Source: an uncultured Lachnospiraceae bacterium (lineage in GTDB: Bacteria > Bacillota > Clostridia > Lachnospirales > Lachnospiraceae). From it: 9,159 nucleotides of DNA. Positions 1-6,043 of the stretch are shown here, in pieces. The position numbers and the translations under genes were made by a program. The stretch is from positions 1 to 9,159 of the forward strand of contig CAJTYN010000126.1 in NCBI GenBank assembly GCA_910584115.1, written 5' to 3'. Position 1 is the first letter of the stretch. Each line of letters starts with the position of its first letter. Below the pieces are notes generated by a model. It was not told where the DNA came from, did no database searches, and saw only the letters and a program-made list of their open reading frames with translations.

Positions 1-898
1 GGATCTCATCCAGGCAGCTCTCCCAGGTCTCGCCGAAGGTCATGCGGCGGTCCAGGGATACGGAGCAGGAGTCGGCGACGGCGCAGCGGCTGGGTGATGT
101 ATAGAAGATCTGGGATGCGGTGACTGTGCCGCGTCCGAGGAAGCGGGCTTCCTCCCAGTCCGGGTTGTATTTGGGGTTCAGCATCTTGACGAGGCCCTTG
201 ATCTGCGTCCCGTCGGCGTCGTCGTTCTCGTTCAGGGCGCGGACATCCTGAAGGATATCGGCCATCTTGTAGATGGCGTTGTCGCCCCGCTCCGGCGCGG
301 AACCGTGGCAGGAGACGCCTTTTACGTCGATGCGGATCTCCATGCGTCCCCTCTGCCCTCTGTAGATCCCGCCGTCGGTGGGCTCTGTGGATACGACAAA
401 TTCGGGACGGATCTTGTCTTCGTTGATGATGTACTGCCAGCAGAGGCCGTCGCAGTCTTCTTCCTGGACAGTGCCCACCACCATGATCTTGCAGCCCTCC
501 GGGATCAGGCCCTGGTCTTTCATGATCTTGGCGCCGTAGACGGCGGAGACGATCCCGCCGCACTGGTCGGAGACGCCGCGCCCGCCGATCTCAGTGTCTG
601 TCTCATAGCCTTCGTAGGGGTCAAAGGTCCAGTTCTCGATGTTTCCGATGCCGACGGTGTCGATGTGTGCGTCGTAAGCGATGATCTTATCGCCGCTTCC
701 CATGTAGCCGATCACATTGCCCTGTGGGTCGATGGTCACTTCGTCAAATCCGACTTTTTTCATCTCCGCGGCGATGGTGTCGATGTGTGCCTTTTCATCA
801 CAGCTCTCGCCGGGGTCCTTGACGATCGCGCGTAAGAACGCGGTCATATCTTTTTCGTAACTCTGTGCGGCTTCTTTGATCTTATCAAAATCTAACAT
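1..898 (-). CDS. ygeY: YgeY, M20-family metallohydrolase (3' end cut by window)
   Basis: This is a partial gene read from ATG at 898-896; about 299 codons are present and the C-terminal quarter lies outside the window (E. coli YgeY is roughly 400 aa). The protein starts MLDFDKIKEA. It carries the M20 di-metal hydrolase signature: H78 and D80 in AYDAHIDTVG, bridging D111 in SDQCGG, the catalytic/ligand pair E146-E147 in VQEED, and E172 in STEPT. SCHGSAPERG near 196-205 marks the dimerisation domain with its conserved His. The start is fixed by AGGAGGAA at 913-906. It follows ygeX by 27 nt on the same strand, so they are probably cotranscribed. The family is annotated as a selenium-metabolism-linked hydrolase and belongs to the anaerobic purine cluster. 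M20 enzymes cleave amide or N-carbamoyl bonds, so release of a diaminopropionate-type product from an acylated or carbamoylated precursor is a reasonable inference. The substrate cannot be read from sequence. Confidence 0.91.
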   Translation of the reverse strand, partial: MLDFDKIKEAAQSYEKDMTAFLRAIVKDPGESCDEKAHIDTIAAEMKKVGFDEVTIDPQGNVIGYMGSGDKIIAYDAHIDTVGIGNIENWTFDPYEGYETDTEIGGRGVSDQCGGIVSAVYGAKIMKDQGLIPEGCKIMVVGTVQEEDCDGLCWQYIINEDKIRPEFVVSTEPTDGGIYRGQRGRMEIRIDVKGVSCHGSAPERGDNAIYKMADILQDVRALNENDDADGTQIKGLVKMLNPKYNPDWEEARFLGRGTVTASQIFYTSPSRCAVADSCSVSLDRRMTFGETWESCLDEI

Positions 899-925
899 AT
901 GGATATTCCTCCTAAAATCTCTTTA

Positions 926-2164
926 TTATATGGAAGCAAATGGGTCTTTATCGGATCCGCATAAGCCTTCCCATGTGATCTCGTGGTAACGTTCCGGATC
1001 TGTGTCGCCTTCCGATGATACGAGAAGGACTTCTGAATTTTGATCCAGTCTCAGCGCTTTTTTAAGATCCGCGTATTCCGGCTTGGTCATGACCGCGTGT
1101 AAGAGGCCCATGGTGACGGAACCGGACTCGCCGGAGATCACTTGTTTATCCCCGCGCAGGGGCGAGCCGTAGATGCGCGTTCCGTTGGCGCTCACCCAGT
1201 CGGGGCAGGAGACGAACGCGTCCGCGTGGTTTCTTAAGATGTCCCAGGAGACGGTGTTCGCCTCGCCGCAGGCCAGCCCGGCCATGATCGTGAGCATGTC
1301 GCCGGTCACGTCGATCCTGCTCCCGTCTGCCTGCATGGCGGAGCGGTAGAGACAGTCGGCCGCGTTGGCTTCAACGACCACCATGACGGGCGGGTCTTCT
1401 TTGAAACGGTTCGCGAAGTATCCGATCACGGCGCCTGCCAGGGAACCGACCCCTGCTTGGATGAAGATGTGGGTGGGGCGGCTCTCGTCGGCTTCCAGCT
1501 GTCTGTCTGCCTCGGTGGCCAGCGTCCCGTATCCCTGCATGATCCAGGTGGGGATCTCCTCGTAGCCTTCCCAGGCGGTGTCCTGGACCATGATCCCGTG
1601 CTCTGTGGCCGCCGCCTCCCGCGCGGCCATGCGGACACAGTCGTCGTAGTTCAGGTCCTCGATCGTGACGGTGGCGTTTTCCTTTGCGATGTTCTCTAAG
1701 CGGGTCCGGGTGGTGCCTTTCGGCATCCGCACCACGCATTTCTGGCCCAGCTTGTTGGCGGCCCATGCGACGCCCCGCCCGTGATTACCGTCGGTGGCCG
1801 TAAAGAAAGTCGCCTGGCCGAACTCTTTCCGCAGGCTGTCGGATGTCAGGACCTGGTAGGGGACTTGGCTCACATCTTTACCCAGTTCTTTGGCGATGTA
1901 CCGGGCGATCGCGTAGGATCCGCCCAGGACCTTGAAGGCGTTCAGGCCGAAACGGTAGGATTCATCTTTTACATAGAGACGTTTCAGGCCGAGATGGGAT
2001 GCCAGGCTTGAGAGGCGCGTCAGGGGCGTCACTTCATACTGCGGGAAGCTTCTGTGAAAGTCGCCGGCTTTTGCCATCTCATCCACGGACATGTTCGCCA
2101 CCTGTCTGTCATCGGTCTTGGCGATGTTGTTCAGAGTCCATTTGATCTTAGCGGTGCTGCTCAT
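926..2164 (-). CDS. ygeX: Diaminopropionate ammonia-lyase (YgeX/DpaL)
   Basis: This 412-aa protein is close to the usual family length of about 400. It is a cytoplasmic fold-type II PLP enzyme that converts 2,3-diaminopropionate to pyruvate and two ammonia. The PLP Schiff-base lysine is K78 in LNAFKVLGGSYA. D125 in ATDGNHGRG and D195 in QDTAWEGYEEIP match the aspartates used as acid/base residues in the E. coli enzyme. The phosphate-binding glycine loop is QAGVGSLAGA at about 236-245. ATG at 2164 is supported by AGGAGG at 2179-2174 with a 9-nt spacer. It sits 28 nt after the regulator gene and 27 nt before ygeY, as the middle gene of the leftward operon. In this cluster it is the likely last carbon step of purine breakdown, feeding pyruvate into central metabolism; that role is inferred from context, while the family assignment is direct. 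Confidence 0.97.
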   Translation of the reverse strand: MSSTAKIKWTLNNIAKTDDRQVANMSVDEMAKAGDFHRSFPQYEVTPLTRLSSLASHLGLKRLYVKDESYRFGLNAFKVLGGSYAIARYIAKELGKDVSQVPYQVLTSDSLRKEFGQATFFTATDGNHGRGVAWAANKLGQKCVVRMPKGTTRTRLENIAKENATVTIEDLNYDDCVRMAAREAAATEHGIMVQDTAWEGYEEIPTWIMQGYGTLATEADRQLEADESRPTHIFIQAGVGSLAGAVIGYFANRFKEDPPVMVVVEANAADCLYRSAMQADGSRIDVTGDMLTIMAGLACGEANTVSWDILRNHADAFVSCPDWVSANGTRIYGSPLRGDKQVISGESGSVTMGLLHAVMTKPEYADLKKALRLDQNSEVLLVSSEGDTDPERYHEITWEGLCGSDKDPFASI

Positions 2165-2192
2165 AGTTCATATCCTCCTCCTGTTGACAGGA

Positions 2193-2843
2193 CTATTTGT
2201 TGATATCTACGTAACCGTAGAGGGTGTATTTGGAGATGCCAAAATGTTTGGCCACTTTATCTCCGGATCTTGTAATAAGAAAGGCTCCTGCATCATTCAG
2301 GAAATTGATCGCCCGGATCTTATCTTCCTTTGTCATGAGCGGGACAGGCACACCCACCAGCGCCACCGACTGTTCGATCAGTTCGTCCAAAAGTTCGTTC
2401 ACATCGTGGGTGATCATCTTCGGCGTCCCGGATCCGGCCTGGTCCCCTTCGGGAGGACTGCATGCCGTGAGTCCGTGGATGCTGCTCTCGATCGCCAGCA
2501 GATTTGTGATGTCGTAATTAATGGAAAGTATGTAGCGCGGCGTATCTGTCTCGTCATGGATGTAGAGCGTGCTGGATTTCAAGATCCGCCCGCTGGCTGT
2601 CTTGGTCAGGTAGGCCAGTCTGTCCGGGAGGCGGCCGTCTCTGTGCCGGATCGCGCTCAGCGCTGCACCGGATGGGCCGTCGCCCACGCTGCGGTCTGTG
2701 ATGTGTCCATTTTCGATATAGACGATGGAACTCTCATCAGATCCGCTCTGAAGATCGAAGATCAATACCTCGCAGTCTTTTCCGAATTGAGCGGCAAGCC
2801 CGGAAGCGATCTGTTTTAATAGGGTCAGGATAGGATCCGTCAT
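2193..2843 (-). CDS. YheO/DauR-type transcriptional regulator (PAS-like sensor plus HTH)
   Basis: This is a 216-aa protein starting MTDPILTLLKQIASG. An in-frame ORF extends upstream to about 3038, but that stretch is AT-rich and low-complexity; ATG at 2843 has GGAGG at 2855-2851 and is the real start. Residues about 1-120 resemble the YheO-like PAS sensor domain: a central STLYIHDETDTPRYILSINYD and the following DITNLLAIESSI are typical of the family. After a linker (about 125-145), residues 168-214 form a compact C-terminal helix-turn-helix (MTKEDKIRAINFLNDAG, then FGISKYTLYGYV), the arrangement found in DauR and YheO. It heads the leftward operon and faces the permease operon, so it probably senses a small molecule from the pathway and controls one or both promoters. 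Ligand and sign of regulation are unknown. The call rests on recalled family features, not an alignment. Confidence 0.85.
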   Translation of the reverse strand: MTDPILTLLKQIASGLAAQFGKDCEVLIFDLQSGSDESSIVYIENGHITDRSVGDGPSGAALSAIRHRDGRLPDRLAYLTKTASGRILKSSTLYIHDETDTPRYILSINYDITNLLAIESSIHGLTACSPPEGDQAGSGTPKMITHDVNELLDELIEQSVALVGVPVPLMTKEDKIRAINFLNDAGAFLITRSGDKVAKHFGISKYTLYGYVDINK

Positions 2844-2891
2844 GATAAAACCTCCTTCGCAGGAACCTTTCGTTGGTCTCTCTTTAAACCC

Positions 2892-2919
2892 ATCATAACA
2901 CATAATAAAAAAATTGCAA
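2892..2919 (-). promoter_or_regulatory. Predicted sigma-A promoter of the regulator-ygeX-ygeY operon
   Basis: Read on the minus strand, TTGCAA (2919-2914) is followed after 16 nt by TATGAT (2897-2892), preceded by TG at 2900-2899 as an extended -10. Transcription would start near 2885, giving a leader of about 42 nt with the GGAGG site at 2855-2851. The -35 is 4/6 and the -10 is 5/6 to consensus. It is the only well-spaced match I see in the AT-rich stretch upstream of the gene. Confidence 0.6.
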
Positions 2920-2929
2920 GAGGAAAATA

Positions 2930-2959
2930 AAAAATTTTTATGATAATACAAAAATTTTT
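2930..2959. repeat. Two A5T5 palindromes 20 bp apart
   Basis: AAAAATTTTT occurs at 2930-2939 and again at 2950-2959, exactly 20 bp apart, close to two helical turns. The pair lies just upstream of the predicted minus-strand promoter, inside the AT-rich part of the divergent gap (about 2881-3065). In-phase A-tracts bend DNA, so this may act as an UP-like or curved element, or be a repeated operator half. AT-rich DNA makes such repeats by chance fairly easily. Confidence 0.4.
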
Positions 2960-3032
2960 GGCCATGTAGAAAAAAGAGGGGTGTATTCAATAAGAAATTA
3001 TTATTTTTATAAAAAAATATTCTAAAAATCCC

Positions 3033-3061
3033 TTGCAAATTGTGATTTTTGATGATAGAAT
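3033..3061 (+). promoter_or_regulatory. Predicted sigma-A promoter of the permease-ssnA-ygfK operon
   Basis: TTGCAA (3033-3038) is followed after 17 nt by TAGAAT (3056-3061), preceded by TG at 3053-3054 as an extended -10. Transcription would begin near 3068, leaving a long leader of about 223 nt before the permease ATG at 3291. The -35 hexamer is identical to that of the opposing promoter, in mirror orientation. Confidence 0.65.
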
Positions 3062-3080
3062 AATGTGCATGAAGGATAGA

Positions 3081-3185
3081 TCTGTTAAAAGTGCAAGACA
3101 GACGGGCGCCGTGGGGAAGTTCAATACGGTCTCTCTTTTATACTGATCCGCATCACGGGAAGACCTGTCCCCGCATTTTAACAGA
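3081..3185 (+). ncRNA. Candidate structured leader RNA (possible riboswitch aptamer)
   Basis: A strong closing helix is visible: TCTGTTAAAA at 3081-3090 pairs fully with TTTTAACAGA at 3176-3185. Beyond a bulged G3091, TGC (3092-3094) pairs with GCA (3173-3175). After an AA/CCC internal loop the helix continues with GACAG (3097-3101) and CTGTC (3165-3169). The enclosed part can form small hairpins, for example CCGT 3109-3112 with ACGG 3126-3129, and CCG 3148-3150 with CGG 3156-3158. A rival 7-bp pairing (3111-3117 with 3168-3174, one G-U) would break the inner part of the closing helix. It begins about 13 nt after the predicted transcription start of an operon for purine uptake and breakdown, so ligand-dependent control is plausible. 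It lacks the conserved loops of the classical purine riboswitch, and I do not recognise it as another class. The helix is seen directly; function is inference. Confidence 0.5.
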
Positions 3186-3232
3186 CTGCTTTCATATCGT
3201 AAATGACCATGACCATGATATATGGATGCAGA

Positions 3233-3290
3233 GAGACTCCGGAGCTGTCTCCTATAAGATAAGGAGGCGGCTGCCGGAAAAGGAGGGAAA
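3233..3290 (+). promoter_or_regulatory. Competing hairpins and doubled ribosome binding site before the permease
   Basis: GTCTCCT at 3247-3253 can pair with GAGAC just upstream (3233-3237, 5 bp) or with AGGAGGC just downstream (3262-3268, 7 bp including one G-U, 8-nt loop). Part of it could also pair with the AGGAG at 3281-3285 that lies next to the permease ATG. AGGAGG appears twice, at 3262-3267 and 3281-3286; only the second is at a working distance (4 nt) from the start codon, and the first has no suitable start codon after it. This looks like a translational on/off platform for the upstream structured leader, but no experiment supports it. Confidence 0.4.
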
Positions 3291-4670
3291 ATGAAAAAAG
3301 GAGCGGTGGATACGACTCCTGGGGAGTTGTTCAGGATCGATGGAAAGCCTGGCATAGCGCAGGCGCTTCCGTTAGCATTACAACATGTGGTGGCAATGAT
3401 CGTGGGCTGTGTCACCCCGGCCATCATCGTGGCCGGAGTGGCGGGGTTATCGGAGAGGGACTCGATCATCCTGATCCAGGCGGCCCTGGTCATGTCGGCG
3501 GTCACCACATTGATCCAGTTGTATCCGGTGATCAGGTTCGGCTCTTTTAGACTGGGCTCGGGCCTCCCGGTGATCATGGGGATCAGTTTTGCCTATGTGC
3601 CGACGATGCAGGAGATCGCGGGGGAATTTGATGTGGCCACGATCCTCGGCGCGCAGATCCTCGGCGGGATCACGGCGGTGGTGGTGGGGATCTTCATCAA
3701 GCAGATCCGCAGATTTTTTCCTCCCCTTGTGACGGGGACGGTGGTATTCGCGATCGGGCTGTCCCTGTATCCCACGGCCATCAATTATATGGCCGGCGGT
3801 GTGGGCAGCAAGAGCTATGGTTCCTGGCAGAACTGGCTGGTGGCGTTCATCACGCTGACCATCGTCACGGCGCTCAATCATTATGGAAGAGGGATCTTCA
3901 AACTCGCTTCTATATTGATAGGGATCATCCTGGGATATGTGATCGCGCTGTTTTTCGGGATGGTGGACTTCTCGGCGGTGGCGGGAGCGTCCTGGTTCCA
4001 GTTCCCCCAGCCGATGCATTTCGGCATCAGGTTCGAGCCGTCGGCCTGTGTGGCGGTGGCTGTCCTGTTCGCGGTCAGCGCGATCCAGGCGATCGGCGAC
4101 TTTTCGGCGACGACCACGGGCGGCCTTGACAGGATGCCCACGGACGGGGAATTGAGCGGCGGGATCGCGGCTTACGGGGTGAGCAATGTCTTCTGTGCGT
4201 TTTTCGGCGGTCTGCCCACAGCCACGTACAGCCAGAACGTGGGGATCGTGGCCTCTACGCGGGTGGTGGCAAAAAGAGTCTTCGGCCTGGCGGCCGCGAT
4301 CATGCTGGCGGCGGGTCTGATCCCGAAGATCTCGTCCATCTTGACCACGATCCCCTACTGTGTGCTGGGGGGAGCCACGGTGTCGGTCTTTGCCTCGATC
4401 GCGATGACGGGCGTGAAGCTGATCACGGCGGCGCCGATGGATTACAGGAATACGACGATCGTGGGGCTGGCGATCGCCCTCGGCATGGGGGTCACCCAGG
4501 CGAACGCGGCGCTCTGCACGTTCCCGGCATGGGTGACGACCGTGTTCGGGAAAACGCCGGTGGTGCTGGCGACGATTACGGCGATCGTGCTAAATCTCGT
4601 GCTGCCGAAAACAGACCAGGATCCAAAAGATGTACAGGAATTGAGAGAATTGATGAAAGATGAGTCATAG
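3291..4670 (+). CDS. NCS2/NAT-family purine-type permease
   Basis: This 459-aa, strongly hydrophobic inner-membrane protein has segments consistent with the 14-helix NCS2 fold. Family landmarks are LQHVVAM at about 30-36 (the TM1 Gln-His motif) and the NAT signature QNVGIVASTR at 315-324. TM8 and TM9 lie at about 252-275 and 287-305. It presumably imports a purine base such as xanthine or urate with protons, given that ssnA and ygfK follow. There is an oddity: the TM8 glutamate that is essential in XanQ and UapA is glutamine here (Q266 in AIQAIGD), and the TM9 aspartate is tyrosine (Y295 in IAAYGVSN). UraA has Asn at the TM9 site, so TM9 varies between members, but losing both is striking. 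ATG at 3291 follows AGGAGG at 3281-3286. The gene ends 20 nt before ssnA, which suggests cotranscription. The exact substrate is undetermined. Confidence 0.92.
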   Translation: MKKGAVDTTPGELFRIDGKPGIAQALPLALQHVVAMIVGCVTPAIIVAGVAGLSERDSIILIQAALVMSAVTTLIQLYPVIRFGSFRLGSGLPVIMGISFAYVPTMQEIAGEFDVATILGAQILGGITAVVVGIFIKQIRRFFPPLVTGTVVFAIGLSLYPTAINYMAGGVGSKSYGSWQNWLVAFITLTIVTALNHYGRGIFKLASILIGIILGYVIALFFGMVDFSAVAGASWFQFPQPMHFGIRFEPSACVAVAVLFAVSAIQAIGDFSATTTGGLDRMPTDGELSGGIAAYGVSNVFCAFFGGLPTATYSQNVGIVASTRVVAKRVFGLAAAIMLAAGLIPKISSILTTIPYCVLGGATVSVFASIAMTGVKLITAAPMDYRNTTIVGLAIALGMGVTQANAALCTFPAWVTTVFGKTPVVLATITAIVLNLVLPKTDQDPKDVQELRELMKDES

Positions 4671-4690
4671 ATGATCAGGAGGAGAGATTT

Positions 4691-6022
4691 ATGTTCGTAG
4701 TAGGAAATGGTCGATTGATTACAAGAGAGGACAGCCGTCCATATATCCCGGACGGGGCGGTGGCCATCGAGGGGACCAAGATCAGGGAGATCGGAGATAC
4801 ACAGACGATCAGGGAGAAATATCAGGATGCGGGATACATAGATGCGAAAGGCGGCGTGATCATGCCGGCCTTCATCAACACCCATGAACATATCTACAGC
4901 GCCATGGCCAGGGGCCTTGCCATCAAGGGATACGATCCGAAGGGATTTCTGGATATCTTAGACGGGCAGTGGTGGACGATCGACAGGCATCTCACGCTGG
5001 AGCAGATACGCTGCAGCGCGATGGATACGATGATCTCCTGTATCAGGAACGGCGTGACGACGATCTTCGACCACCATGCCAGCTTTGGCCATATCAAGGA
5101 CAGCCTGTTTGCGATCGCGGACGCGGCAGGAGAGCTGGGGATCCGCGCCTGCCTGTGCTACGAAGTCTCAGACAGGGACGGCCTTGAGAAGGCAAGAGAG
5201 AGCGTGATGGAGAACGCGGCGTTCATACGCTACGCGCAGAAAGACGATACGGATATGCTGGCGGGCATGATGGGGATGCACGCCCAGTTTACGATCTCGG
5301 ACGCCACCATGGAGCTGGCGGCGGCCAACAAGCCGGAAGGCGTGGGCTACCACATCCACGTGGCGGAAGGGATCGAGGATCTTCATGACTGCCTGAAAAA
5401 ATACGGAAAACGGATCGTGGACAGACTGATGGACTGCGGCATCTTAGGAGAGAAGACGCTGCTGGGACACTGTATCTACATCAACCCCCACGAGATGGAG
5501 CTCATCAGAGAGACGGACACCATGGTGGTACACAATCCGGAGTCCAACATGGGGAACGCCTGCGGATGCCCGCCCACCATGGAGCTGGTGCGCAGGGGGA
5601 TCCTCACGGGGCTGGGGACGGACGGCTACACACATGACATGACAGAATCTTATAAAGTCGCCAACGTGCTCCACAAACACCATCTCTGTGATGCAAATGC
5701 GGCATGGGATGAAGTGCCGAAGATGCTCTTTGAGAACAATGCCGCGATCGCGGGGCGTTATTTCAAATCCCCGCTGGGCGTTTTAAGAGAAGGGGCGGCC
5801 GCCGATGTGATCGTCGTCGACTACGATCCACCTACTCAGTTGGATGAGACGAACATCAACGGACACATCCTCTTTGGGATGACGGGCAGGGATGTGGTCA
5901 CCACGATCGGAAACGGGAGAGTCCTGATGGAGGACCGGGAAGTGAAAGTGGCGGATGTGCAGAGAGTATATGCCAGGTGCCGAGAAGAGTCGGCCAGACT
6001 GTGGAAGAGCATCAACGGATGA
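4691..6022 (+). CDS. ssnA: SsnA, amidohydrolase-superfamily aminohydrolase
   Basis: This 443-aa cytoplasmic metalloenzyme has the typical family length. It is a TRZ/ATZ-type amidohydrolase: the metal-binding HxH is H65 and H67 in INTHEHIYSAM, then H223 and E226 in HIHVAE, H260 in LLGHCIYI, and D311 in LGTDGYTHDM. All expected ligands are present, so it should be active. The N-terminal strand region (about 1-55) and the C-terminal stretch (about 365-420, GAAADVIVVDYDPP) form the small beta-sandwich domain. The start at 4691 has AGGAGG at 4677-4682 with 8 nt spacing. It lies 20 nt after the permease and 21 nt before ygfK. SsnA is named as a selenium-metabolism protein and travels with ygfK, ygeX, ygeY and the selenium-dependent xanthine dehydrogenase genes. 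Relatives deaminate or open guanine- and triazine-like rings; hydrolytic opening of a reduced purine ring is inferred. Confidence 0.94.
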   Translation: MFVVGNGRLITREDSRPYIPDGAVAIEGTKIREIGDTQTIREKYQDAGYIDAKGGVIMPAFINTHEHIYSAMARGLAIKGYDPKGFLDILDGQWWTIDRHLTLEQIRCSAMDTMISCIRNGVTTIFDHHASFGHIKDSLFAIADAAGELGIRACLCYEVSDRDGLEKARESVMENAAFIRYAQKDDTDMLAGMMGMHAQFTISDATMELAAANKPEGVGYHIHVAEGIEDLHDCLKKYGKRIVDRLMDCGILGEKTLLGHCIYINPHEMELIRETDTMVVHNPESNMGNACGCPPTMELVRRGILTGLGTDGYTHDMTESYKVANVLHKHHLCDANAAWDEVPKMLFENNAAIAGRYFKSPLGVLREGAAADVIVVDYDPPTQLDETNINGHILFGMTGRDVVTTIGNGRVLMEDREVKVADVQRVYARCREESARLWKSING

Positions 6023-6043
6023 TCGATATAGGAGGAAGATGAT

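Noticed and set aside
305..835. 176-aa plus-strand frame opposite ygeY
   Set aside because: The minus strand carries intact M20 motifs throughout this interval; the plus frame is the complementary shadow.
2844..3038. N-terminal extension of the regulator ORF
   Set aside because: The extension is low-complexity, AT-rich and crosses the predicted promoter. ATG 2843 has a well-placed GGAGG and the YheO-like domain begins there.
3068..3290. Purine riboswitch or T-box in the permease leader
   Set aside because: The conserved loop and junction sequences of the purine aptamer and the T-box pairing sequence are not present.
3091..3294. 67-codon frame starting at GTG and overlapping the permease ATG by ATGA
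   Set aside because: There is no ribosome binding site, no recognisable protein features, and it runs through both arms of the leader helix. The ATGA overlap is probably chance.
2987..3577. 196-aa minus-strand frame opposite the permease start and leader
   Set aside because: It is antisense to the NCS2 gene and the AT-rich gap, with no recognisable domain; a shadow of GC-rich codons.
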